A DNA stretch of 64,000 nt from assembly GCA_009735695.1 (NCBI GenBank), contig SRSL01000003.1:186001-250000 (forward strand), in the 5' to 3' direction. The DNA is from Christiangramia bathymodioli. GTDB taxonomy: Bacteria > Bacteroidota > Bacteroidia > Flavobacteriales > Flavobacteriaceae. Positions 1 through 8,106 of the stretch are shown piece after piece. The notes below the pieces were generated by a model, which saw only the letters and a list, made by a program, of their open reading frames with translations, was not told the DNA's origin and ran no database searches. Numbering within the stretch: the first letter of the stretch is position 1; every line of letters begins with the position of its first letter. Made by a program: the position numbers and the translations under genes.

Positions 1-559
1 CTGTACTCCCGTCTATCTGCTGCCCATTGAGGTCTACCGTAGAGATGATATTATCAACCTTATTCGCAGCAGCATACATTATGGCCTCCCAGTTCTGGCC
101 TTCCTGTAATTCCCCGTCACCATGCAGGGAATAAACGAGGTGTGAATCCTTATTCAGCCTTTTGGCCTGTGCGGCGCCAAGAGCCACGCTCATCCCCTGT
201 CCCAGAGATCCCGAGGCAATTCGCACTCCTGGCAGTCCTTCATGGGTTGTAGGATGGCCCTGCAACCTGGAATCGATAAGCCGGAAGGTGTTAAGTTCCT
301 CTACCGGGAAATAGCCCGTACGGGCCAGCACGCTGTAAAAAACCGGGGAAATATGTCCATTCGAAAGAAAGAAAATATCCTCTCCCTTTCCATCCATATT
401 GAATTCAGGATCGTGCTCCATGATCTCTTTGTACAGTACCGTAAAAAATTCAGTACAACCCAAAGATCCTCCGGGATGTCCCGAATTCACTTTATGCACC
501 ATTCTTAGTATATCCCTTCTAACCTGAGTTGCGAAATCTTTTAATTCATCCAAATTCAT
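1..559 (-). CDS. Transketolase, N-terminal part (cut by window edge)
   Basis: This is a thiamine-diphosphate enzyme that moves two-carbon units in the non-oxidative pentose phosphate pathway. About 186 codons are visible from the ATG at 559; the rest lies beyond base 1. The translation shows the HPGGSLG motif near residue 28, a GHPTTHEGLPGVR stretch, SGSLGQG and the ThDP-binding GDGE motif. The start lies 3 nt after the transaldolase stop, so it is the last visible gene of the arabinose operon and would carry xylulose-5-phosphate into central metabolism. The N-terminus resembles the split (two-subunit) type of transketolase, but with the end missing I cannot tell a ~280-aa subunit from a full-length enzyme. 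Confidence 0.9.
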   Translation of the reverse strand, partial: MNLDELKDFATQVRRDILRMVHKVNSGHPGGSLGCTEFFTVLYKEIMEHDPEFNMDGKGEDIFFLSNGHISPVFYSVLARTGYFPVEELNTFRLIDSRLQGHPTTHEGLPGVRIASGSLGQGMSVALGAAQAKRLNKDSHLVYSLHGDGELQEGQNWEAIMYAAANKVDNIISTVDLNGQQIDGST

Positions 560-562
560 AGC

Positions 563-1219
563 CTAAAGATTAAAAGATTTAGCATCCTGAAGGAACTTTT
601 CAAGTCCGCTATCGGTTAGCGGATGTTTCAGAAGTCCGTCTATGGAAGAAAGCGGACCGGTCATCACATCGGCGCCAAGCTTGGCACAATTCACCACGTG
701 CATGGTATGTCTTATGGAAGCGGCCAGGATCTCTGTCTCAAAACCATAATTATCATAGATGATCCTGATGTCTTCAATTAGCTGAAGCCCGTCGGTGGAA
801 ATATCATCAAGCCTGCCCAGGAAAGGAGAAACATAAGTTGCTCCTGCCTTCGCGGCCAGTAATGCCTGCCCTGCTGAAAAAACCAGGGTACAATTGGTTT
901 TGATCCCTTTATCGCTGAAATATTTCAAGGCTTTTACTCCTTCACGTATCATCGGAACCTTAACCACGATCTGCTTGTGCAATTTCGCCAGTTCTTCTCC
1001 TTCATTTACGATTCCGTCAAAATCGGTTGCAACCACTTCAGCTGAAACATCCCCTTCCACGATCTCGCAGATCTTTTTGTAGTGGTCCAGGATATTCTGT
1101 TTTCCGGTGATCCCTTCCTTCGCCATAAGCGAAGGATTTGTGGTCACTCCATCCAGGACGCCAAGGTCCTGGGCTTCTTTTATCTGATCAAGATTTGCTG
1201 TATCTATAAAAAATTTCAT
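563..1219 (-). CDS. tal: Transaldolase / fructose-6-phosphate aldolase family
   Basis: A 218-residue class I aldolase of the short TalC/MipB type, a TIM barrel covering the whole protein. Visible signatures are [10 protein letters not shown] at the start, GVTTNPSL near residue 25, the VVKVPM strand carrying the likely Schiff-base lysine near residue 87, and the TNCTLVFS and SPFLGR motifs. The length fits the short subfamily. It lies 10 nt after the symporter gene and 3 nt before transketolase, so all three are co-transcribed. With transketolase it would process pentose phosphates made by AraBAD. Transaldolase and F6P aldolase activities cannot be separated by eye; the operon context favours transaldolase. 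Confidence 0.92.
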   Translation of the reverse strand: MKFFIDTANLDQIKEAQDLGVLDGVTTNPSLMAKEGITGKQNILDHYKKICEIVEGDVSAEVVATDFDGIVNEGEELAKLHKQIVVKVPMIREGVKALKYFSDKGIKTNCTLVFSAGQALLAAKAGATYVSPFLGRLDDISTDGLQLIEDIRIIYDNYGFETEILAASIRHTMHVVNCAKLGADVMTGPLSSIDGLLKHPLTDSGLEKFLQDAKSFNL

Positions 1220-1229
1220 AATTCAGGTT

Positions 1230-2849
1230 TTATTCTCCGTTAAAAAATATCATTACACCAGCTACAATGATCAGGATCACGATAGAAACCGCGATATCTT
1301 TCCAGTTGTAGCTTACTTTGTTGTTTCGTTTTTCTTCTTCACTGATGGTCTGGTAGGTCATGTTCTCAATTTTTTCTCTCGATGGGGCTTTAGAAAGCAG
1401 GCTTACCACAACGATCAGGAGCACACAGAACAGGAAGAACCAGGAAGCAAAACTCAGGAAGTTCATATTTCCGAAGTGGAACAGGAAACTATTGGGATCG
1501 AGCGAATCCTTGATCAATTCCATAATGATCCTGAAAGCTGCGACAACCAAACCGGTTACCAGGGTAACAAAAGCTCCCTTCGCATTGATCCTTTTTGAGA
1601 ATATACCCAGAAGGAAAACCGCGGTGATTGGAGGTGCGATATACGACTGAACACTTTGCAGGTATTCATACAGCACCCCGGAAATATTCGCCATGATCGG
1701 GATCCAGATAATACCGATGATCACGATGATCACAGTGGCGATCTGGCCTGTTCTTACCAGTTTCTTTTCTGGGGTATTCGGTCTCAATTTTTTGTAAATA
1801 TCAACCGTAAATAACGTAGAACAGGAGTTGAATACCGAAGCTAGAGAACTCATAAGAGCAGCAAGCAATCCGGCCGCTACGAGTCCGCGAAGCCCTGAAG
1901 GAAGTAAGTTACTCATCAAAACCGGGAAGGCTTCATCTGGACTATCCCAATGCAATTCTCCTCTCATTTTAAGGGTAAGTGCGATTATACCAGGAACAAG
2001 GAACAGGAATACAGGAAGTAACTTCAGTAATGCACCGAAAATAGTCCCTCTACGACCTTCCTTGATATTCCGGGCTGTTAAAGCTCTTTGAACGATATAC
2101 TGGTCGGTACACCAGTACCAGATCCCGGTAATCGTACTTGCGATCAACAGTGGGGCCCATGGGAAATCGGGGTCGCTCATGGGTCTCCACATATCCAGGT
2201 ATTCAGGACCCACTGTATCGGCCATACTTTCCCAGCCACCTACTTTATCCAGACCGATAAAGGTAAGCGCGGCCGCACCTAAGACGAGTATAATTGCCTG
2301 CAGGGTTTCAGTATAAACCACGGCACGCATTCCTCCCAGCACCGTATAAAGACCTGTAAGGACTACGGTTCCTAATGCTCCTGTCCAGAAATCGATTCCC
2401 AGTAAGGCTGCCACCACAATTCCACCGGCATAAATGGTTACCGATATCTTGGTTAAAACATAAGCCGCTATGGAAAATATGGAAAGTACCCAACGTGACC
2501 TGGCATCAAATCTTTTTTCCAGGAATTCAGGCATTGTGAAAACACCACTCCTGGCATAAAACGGCAGGAATACCCAACCCAGGATCAACACCACCCAGGC
2601 CTGTATCTCATAAATAAGCATGGGCAGCTTGTCTCCCGCTCCGGCACCTGCAAGGCCTACCACGTGTTCAGAACCGATATTGGAGGCGAAGATCGAAGCA
2701 CCAACTACAAACCAGCCTACATTTCTTCCTGCCAGAAAATAATCTTCGGTATTCGAATTCTTTTTTCTAATCACCCAGATCGCAATTCCGACAAGGATGG
2801 CAAAGTAGATCGATATGGCGATCCAGTCTAAAGCATCTAATGTTTGCAT
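1230..2849 (-). CDS. SSS-family sodium/sugar symporter, probably for L-arabinose
   Basis: A 539-residue inner-membrane transporter of the sodium:solute symporter family, with roughly 14 hydrophobic segments. Family features include a DYFLAGRN motif after the first helix, a GSEHVVGLAGAGAG glycine-rich segment and a PEFLEKRF motif, as in SGLT-type sugar carriers. It starts 1 nt after the stop of the aldose epimerase lipoprotein and is followed 10 nt later by transaldolase. Its place inside the ara operon, which has no other importer, makes L-arabinose the likely substrate. That substrate is inferred from context only. Confidence 0.9.
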   Translation of the reverse strand: MQTLDALDWIAISIYFAILVGIAIWVIRKKNSNTEDYFLAGRNVGWFVVGASIFASNIGSEHVVGLAGAGAGDKLPMLIYEIQAWVVLILGWVFLPFYARSGVFTMPEFLEKRFDARSRWVLSIFSIAAYVLTKISVTIYAGGIVVAALLGIDFWTGALGTVVLTGLYTVLGGMRAVVYTETLQAIILVLGAAALTFIGLDKVGGWESMADTVGPEYLDMWRPMSDPDFPWAPLLIASTITGIWYWCTDQYIVQRALTARNIKEGRRGTIFGALLKLLPVFLFLVPGIIALTLKMRGELHWDSPDEAFPVLMSNLLPSGLRGLVAAGLLAALMSSLASVFNSCSTLFTVDIYKKLRPNTPEKKLVRTGQIATVIIVIIGIIWIPIMANISGVLYEYLQSVQSYIAPPITAVFLLGIFSKRINAKGAFVTLVTGLVVAAFRIIMELIKDSLDPNSFLFHFGNMNFLSFASWFFLFCVLLIVVVSLLSKAPSREKIENMTYQTISEEEKRNNKVSYNWKDIAVSIVILIIVAGVMIFFNGE

Positions 2850-2850
2850 C

Positions 2851-4044
2851 TTATTTTACTGAAAATTTATAGGTGGTTGCTGAAGTGTATGTTTCTCCCG
2901 GTTCCAGGACTGTTGAAGGAAAGTTTTGCTGGTTTGGAGAATCTGGATAATGCTGTGTTTCCATACAGAAACCGGTGCGTTTTTCATAATTTCCGCCTCC
3001 TTTTGCAGGCAGGCTTCCGTCGAGGAAATTCCCAATATAGAACTGCATTGCAGGCTCATTGGTAATAACTTCCATATACCGGCCGCTTTCAGGCTCATAG
3101 GCCGAAGCAGCGAAACGCATTCCGCTGTCCTGCTCGTTCAGCACCCAGCAATGGTCGAATCCGGGCCCTCTTTTCAATTGCTCATTGGAGTCCTCCTGTT
3201 TCATGCCTTCAGCCACTGGCGTAGGCTCGGTAAAATCGAACGGAGTTCCTTCCACAGATTTCAGTTCCCCGGTTGGAATCAAAGTTTCATCAACAGGCAA
3301 ATACTGGTCGGCATTTATTTCAACAATATGATCCAGAATCTTTTCGCTGAAATCACCTGATAAATTGAAATAAGAATGCTGGGTAAGGTTTACAACCGTC
3401 TTCTTGTCGGTGGTCGCCTCATATTGAATTTGTAATTCATTATCTGAAGTCAACGTATAGGTAACGGTGGTTTCCAGGTTGCCAGGGAAACCGCCCTCAC
3501 CATCCTTGCTGGTATAGGTAAGTTTCAGGGAAGCTGAATCTCCTGAAGTAGCAGGCTCCACATTCCAAATCACCTTATCAAAACCCTTTTCACCGCCATG
3601 CAGACTGTTAGGACCATCATTTTTTTCCAGCTGGTATTCCTTACCATCCAGGGAAAATTTTGCATCTGCGATTCGGTTTCCGTATCGGCCAATGATAGCT
3701 CCGAAATAAGGACTGCCATTCTCATAATCCTGGATATTGTTAAAACCGAGAACCACATCTTCGTACACTCCGTTCTTATTTGGCACCTTCAGATGGGTAA
3801 TAATACCGCCATAACTAATCACGCTCATTTCGAGACCTGCTTCATTAGAAATGGTGTATTGTTCCACTGCTTCGCCTGCGGCGGTTTTTCCGAAATCGTT
3901 TTTAATGATCTTCATTGTATTTTCACTGTTTTTTTTCTGATTTTCTGGTAGATTTTCAGAATCCTTATTCTTCTCCTTACATTGAACAAAAACCAGCGTG
4001 AGGGCTAGAAATAGTAACCGGAAAGGTTTTAAATGGTTTTTCAT
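2851..4044 (-). CDS. galM: Aldose 1-epimerase (mutarotase), lipoprotein
   Basis: A 397-residue mutarotase that interconverts alpha and beta anomers of free aldoses. The first 22 residues form a lipoprotein signal ending FVQC, so the enzyme is probably anchored in the periplasm or at the cell surface. The galactose mutarotase domain follows from about residue 50. It shows the catalytic-histidine motif TQHSYFNLSG, a second histidine in GFDHCWVL, and a C-terminal glutamate in VLEPGETY. It lies 18 nt after araA and 1 nt before the symporter. It probably supplies the anomer preferred by the transporter or isomerase. Confidence 0.92.
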   Translation of the reverse strand: MKNHLKPFRLLFLALTLVFVQCKEKNKDSENLPENQKKNSENTMKIIKNDFGKTAAGEAVEQYTISNEAGLEMSVISYGGIITHLKVPNKNGVYEDVVLGFNNIQDYENGSPYFGAIIGRYGNRIADAKFSLDGKEYQLEKNDGPNSLHGGEKGFDKVIWNVEPATSGDSASLKLTYTSKDGEGGFPGNLETTVTYTLTSDNELQIQYEATTDKKTVVNLTQHSYFNLSGDFSEKILDHIVEINADQYLPVDETLIPTGELKSVEGTPFDFTEPTPVAEGMKQEDSNEQLKRGPGFDHCWVLNEQDSGMRFAASAYEPESGRYMEVITNEPAMQFYIGNFLDGSLPAKGGGNYEKRTGFCMETQHYPDSPNQQNFPSTVLEPGETYTSATTYKFSVK

Positions 4045-4062
4045 GATTAGGTTATTTATGGT

Positions 4063-5571
4063 TTACATTCCATGCTGGAACAGGTGATAATAAGCTTCGT
4101 TAGCGTTCAGGGTATCCTTGAAAGTCCTTACCCTGGTATCTTTATCTATGACGAGAAGTTCAATCCCGGCCATATCGGCAAAATCCTCCAGGAATTCAGT
4201 AGTCAGGGCCTGGGTATAAACCGTATGGTGTGCTCCCCCGGCCAGGATCCAGGCAGTTACAGCTGTATTCATATCTGGTTTCGGTTCCCAAAGCACGCGG
4301 GCTACTGGCAGATTTGGCAAATCTGCTTCTGGTTCTACCGCTTCCACTTCGTTCACAATAAGCCTGAAACGAGTTCCCATATCTACCAGCGAAGCATTTA
4401 AAGCGGCACCCTTCGGAGAGTTGAACACGAGTCTTACCGGGTCTTCCTTTCCTCCAATTCCAAGCGGATGCACTTCGCAGGAAGGTTTGGCATCGGCAAT
4501 AGAAGGGCAGATCTCTAACATGTGAGAGCCTAGGACATAATCCTTTGCTTCCGTAAAATGATTGGTATAATCTTCCATAAATGAAGTTCCTCCATCAAGC
4601 CCCTGGGCCATCACTTTCATTGCTCTAAGAAGGGCTGCTGTTTTCCAGTCACCTTCGGCTCCAAAACCGTATCCATCAGCCATTAGTCTTTGCACGGCAA
4701 GACCTGGTAATTGCTTCAGATCTCCAAGATTTTCGAAGGTATCGGTAAATGCTTTGAAGCCACCTTCATCCAGGAAAGCACGCAATCCAAGTTCGATCTT
4801 TGCGGCATCAACTAAAGATTGCCTTTTATCGCCACCTTCCTTCAATGAATCCGTGAGCTTATAATCTTTTTCATATTCTTTTAAAAGCGCATTCAGGTCT
4901 TCATCTGAAACCTGTTCGATATGCTTTACCACATCTGAAGAATCATATCCATTCACCTCCACTCCAAATTTGATCTGCGCGGCTACCTTGTCACCTTCAG
5001 TAACTGCCACCTGGCGCATATTATCACCTATCCGGGCAACTTTCAGATTTTGAAGTTCATTCCATCCAAGGGCTACTCTTTGCCAATTCCCGATCTTGGT
5101 CTGCGTTGCTTCAGTTTTCCAGTGACCCACGATCACTTTACGCTTTTTCCGCATCCTGGACATGATAAAACCGAATTCACGGTCGCCATGAGCCGACTGG
5201 TTCAGGTTCATGAAATCCATATCGATCTTACTCCACGGAATTTCAGCATTGAACTGGGTATGGAGGTGACAAATAGGTTTCTTCAGCAGGCTTAAGCCAT
5301 TGATCCACATTTTCGCAGGCGAAAACGTATGCATCCAGGTGATCACCCCGATACAGGCCGCACTGTTATTGGCGTCAAGCATCACTTTGGTGATCTCATC
5401 GGAAGATTTCACCGTATCCTTGTGAACCAGTTTTACCGGAACCAGGTGGGAATTATTAAGACCGGCAACGATCTCCTTTGAATTCTTCGCTACCTGCTTT
5501 ATTGTTTCGTCTCCGTAAAGGTGCTGACTCCCGGTTACAAACCAGATCTCTTTTGATTCTATACTATCCAT
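4063..5571 (-). CDS. araA: L-arabinose isomerase
   Basis: Converts L-arabinose to L-ribulose in the cytoplasm; Mn-dependent. The 502-residue length is typical. The sequence begins with the family signature [12 protein letters not shown]. Candidate metal and catalytic residues sit in [11 protein letters not shown] (Glu), GTSFMEDYT (Glu), [10 protein letters not shown] (His) and GGAHHTVYT (His). It lies 18 nt upstream of the epimerase lipoprotein gene. A 65-nt gap holding a long palindrome separates it from araD. Confidence 0.98.
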   Translation of the reverse strand: MDSIESKEIWFVTGSQHLYGDETIKQVAKNSKEIVAGLNNSHLVPVKLVHKDTVKSSDEITKVMLDANNSAACIGVITWMHTFSPAKMWINGLSLLKKPICHLHTQFNAEIPWSKIDMDFMNLNQSAHGDREFGFIMSRMRKKRKVIVGHWKTEATQTKIGNWQRVALGWNELQNLKVARIGDNMRQVAVTEGDKVAAQIKFGVEVNGYDSSDVVKHIEQVSDEDLNALLKEYEKDYKLTDSLKEGGDKRQSLVDAAKIELGLRAFLDEGGFKAFTDTFENLGDLKQLPGLAVQRLMADGYGFGAEGDWKTAALLRAMKVMAQGLDGGTSFMEDYTNHFTEAKDYVLGSHMLEICPSIADAKPSCEVHPLGIGGKEDPVRLVFNSPKGAALNASLVDMGTRFRLIVNEVEAVEPEADLPNLPVARVLWEPKPDMNTAVTAWILAGGAHHTVYTQALTTEFLEDFADMAGIELLVIDKDTRVRTFKDTLNANEAYYHLFQHGM

Positions 5572-5590
5572 TATTTTTTATATAGGGTTA

Positions 5591-5623
5591 AGACCTCACA
5601 GGTTTTTAAAACCTGTGAGGTCT
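5591..5623. repeat. REP-like palindrome between araD and araA
   Basis: Two 16-base arms (AGACCTCACAGGTTTT and its complement) flank a single T, so the element is perfectly self-complementary. It fills most of the 65-nt gap between araD and araA. Repeats of this look are familiar as dispersed intergenic elements in flavobacterial genomes. In the mRNA it would form a very stable hairpin and could tune processing or relative expression of araA against the upstream genes. Confidence 0.8.
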
Positions 5624-5636
5624 GGTAATTTTACTT

Positions 5637-6341
5637 TTATTTCTGACCGTAATAGGCATCTTTACCATGCTTACGCTCGTAATGTTTTTTTATTAGTGAG
5701 TCCTTTAATCTTGGGGCATCAGGATTGATCTGAAGCGTTAAATAAGCCATTTCGGCAACCGCTTCCAGCACTTTACTATGATAGACCGCCTTTGCAGCAT
5801 TCTTGCCCCAGGTAAAGGGGCCGTGGTTTCCAAGCAGCACCATAGGGACCTCTTCATAGGAAATGTTTTTATCCTTAAAGCAATCCAGAATTTGAATTCC
5901 CGTATTATGCTCGTAATTGCCTTCAATTAGATCGTCTCTCATCGGTGGCGCGCAGGGAATATCTTGAGTTAAATGATCGGCATGCGTGGTACCAAAAATT
6001 GGAATATCCTTCTGGCTTTGCGCCCAGGCAACCGAATAGGTCGCATGGGTATGTGCTATTCCACCGATATTTTCCCAGTTCTTGTATAAATAGGCGTGGG
6101 TTTTGGTGTCTGACGAAGGCCGCATTTCTCCTTCAACGACATTATTGTCAAAATCGAGTATTACGATATCCTCCGCTTTCAGGTCTTCGTACGGGACGCC
6201 GCTGGGTTTAATAGCGAAAACGCCATTTTCACGGTCAACAGCACTTACGTTTCCGAAGGTGTATATCACGAGCCCCAGCTCATTCAACTGCATATTGGCC
6301 TCGTAACATTCCTGTTTCAGTTCCTTATACTTTGAGCTCAT
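5637..6341 (-). CDS. araD: L-ribulose-5-phosphate 4-epimerase
   Basis: Converts L-ribulose-5-phosphate to D-xylulose-5-phosphate; class II aldolase fold with a catalytic zinc. At 234 residues the length is typical. Visible motifs are KPSGVPYEDL near residue 46, the zinc-ligand segment GGIAHTHATYS, the GTTHADHL segment, and LLGNHGPFTWG with the third zinc histidine. It starts 4 nt after the araB stop, so translation is probably coupled. Downstream, a palindrome precedes araA. Confidence 0.97.
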   Translation of the reverse strand: MSSKYKELKQECYEANMQLNELGLVIYTFGNVSAVDRENGVFAIKPSGVPYEDLKAEDIVILDFDNNVVEGEMRPSSDTKTHAYLYKNWENIGGIAHTHATYSVAWAQSQKDIPIFGTTHADHLTQDIPCAPPMRDDLIEGNYEHNTGIQILDCFKDKNISYEEVPMVLLGNHGPFTWGKNAAKAVYHSKVLEAVAEMAYLTLQINPDAPRLKDSLIKKHYERKHGKDAYYGQK

Positions 6342-6345
6342 TCGT

Positions 6346-8022
6346 CTAATTTTTTTGGGTGATATGCGATTCTACAAATTGAGCCAGTTGCCTGTACTCA
6401 TCCATATACTTCTGAATTTCAGAAACCTTATCAGGCTGCGGATGGTATTCAGCCTCAAACGGACTTCCCAGTTTTTTACTGGCTTCAATCACGTTCGGGA
6501 ATAGACCTGCTGCTACCGCTGCATAGATCGCTGCACCAAGAGCAGGAGCTTCATCTGAAGCTGCTACTTTTATTGGCATATTCAACGTATTGGCAAGGGT
6601 TTGCATGATATAGCCTGATTTTCGGGCAACTCCGCCAATCCCAATAACTGTATCTATCTTTACACCTTCCTCCTGAAAGCGCTCCACGATCATTTTTGAT
6701 CCGAAACAGATCGAATTGACCAGTGCCGCGAAAATATGGGGCGTTTTGGTTCCCAGGGAAAGGTTCATCATGGCGCTCTTCAGTTCCTGATTGGCATCCG
6801 GAGTTCTTCTCCCGTTGATCCAGTCCAGGGCTACCGGGATACTTTCTGAAAGATCCTGTTTCTCTGCCTGTGCGGATAGCTTCGGAATAAAGTTCTTCTC
6901 TATCTCAGCCTTAAGTTTTTCTTTTTGATCTTCCGAAAGGACATCCGAGCCATAAACAAGATTTTCCAGCGGCCAGTTCAGTACATCTTTAAACCAGGCC
7001 AGCACATCTCCAAAAGCAGACTGACCGGCTTCCAGACCGATCATTCCCGGGATCACCGATCCATCCACCTGTCCGCAAATTCCTTTTACCGTAGTATCAC
7101 CGATTTCCTCGTCTTTAGAAACGATGATATCGCAGGTTGATGTTCCCATTACTCTTACCAGGGCATGTTCATCGATCTGCGCCCCAACGGCACCTGAGTG
7201 CGCATCAAAGGTTCCCACAGCGATCACGCAATCTGTGGAAAGTCCCAATTTATCTGCCCATTCCTGGCTAAGGTTTCCGGCCACCTCATCTGAAGTATAG
7301 GTCTTATCATAAAGCTGACTCCTTAATTTTGCCAAATATGGGTCCAGTTTTTCCAGAAAATCTTCAGAAGGCAGTCCGCCCCAGCTTTCATGCCACATGG
7401 CCTTATGTCCGGCAGCGCATCGGCTTCTTTTAAAGTTTTCAAGGTCTTTACCGCCAACGAGCATATAGGTCATCAAATCGCAATGCTCCATCCAGGACCA
7501 GGCTGCATTTTTAACCTTTTCATCCTCACGGGCGACATGAAGGATCTTCGCCCAGAACCATTCAGAAGAATAGATTCCGCCTTCATATTTGGTATAGTCT
7601 TCACCTCCCCAGCTTCGAGCCAGTTCGTTGATCTCATTCGCTTCATCAATAGCTGTATGATCTTTCCACAACACCATCATGGCATTTGGATTTTCTTCGA
7701 ATCCCGGCTCCAAAGCAAGCGGCTTACCTTCCCTGGTTACCGGTACCGGAGAGGATCCTGTAGTATCAATACAAATACCCTTAACATCGTCTCCATTTAT
7801 CCCGGTTTTCTGAAGCACCTCCTTTATGGTATGCTCCAGGCCTTCCATATGGTCCAGGGGATGTTGGCGAAATCGATTGCGGGCCGGATCGCAGTAAAGA
7901 TTTTGCTTCCATCGTTGATACCAGTGTACAGCCGAAGCCGATTCCTTACCGGTATCTGCGTTAACCAGGACAGCTCTTACCGAGTCTGTTCCATAATCCA
8001 AACCGATTACATATTTATTCAT
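6346..8022 (-). CDS. araB: L-ribulokinase
   Basis: Phosphorylates L-ribulose with ATP; FGGY carbohydrate-kinase family. I place the start at 8022, where MNKYVIGLDYGTDSVRA matches the usual first strand of the ATPase fold; an in-frame ATG at 8058 would add 12 residues with no family counterpart. The N-terminal FGGY domain carries IGLDYGTDS. The C-terminal domain shows the glycine-rich IGIGGVARKSG and APALGAAIYAA motifs. Length is about 558 residues. It is separated by 4 nt from araD downstream and by 84 nt from the GH127 gene upstream. Confidence 0.96.
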   Translation of the reverse strand: MNKYVIGLDYGTDSVRAVLVNADTGKESASAVHWYQRWKQNLYCDPARNRFRQHPLDHMEGLEHTIKEVLQKTGINGDDVKGICIDTTGSSPVPVTREGKPLALEPGFEENPNAMMVLWKDHTAIDEANEINELARSWGGEDYTKYEGGIYSSEWFWAKILHVAREDEKVKNAAWSWMEHCDLMTYMLVGGKDLENFKRSRCAAGHKAMWHESWGGLPSEDFLEKLDPYLAKLRSQLYDKTYTSDEVAGNLSQEWADKLGLSTDCVIAVGTFDAHSGAVGAQIDEHALVRVMGTSTCDIIVSKDEEIGDTTVKGICGQVDGSVIPGMIGLEAGQSAFGDVLAWFKDVLNWPLENLVYGSDVLSEDQKEKLKAEIEKNFIPKLSAQAEKQDLSESIPVALDWINGRRTPDANQELKSAMMNLSLGTKTPHIFAALVNSICFGSKMIVERFQEEGVKIDTVIGIGGVARKSGYIMQTLANTLNMPIKVAASDEAPALGAAIYAAVAAGLFPNVIEASKKLGSPFEAEYHPQPDKVSEIQKYMDEYRQLAQFVESHITQKN

Positions 8023-8106
8023 CTCAATTTCTTTACTCTTTAAAGATATTATTTTCATTTTCAGGAGGTAAACTCTTTTTAAGATTTGCTCACCAAGCCT
8101 GTAATT

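Noticed and set aside
242-508. Plus-strand 88-codon frame
   Set aside because: It is the shadow of the transketolase gene, which reads well on the minus strand with its ThDP motifs.
8022-8058. Longer araB start at 8058
   Set aside because: The 12 extra residues have no counterpart in ribulokinases, which begin directly with the first ATPase strand.
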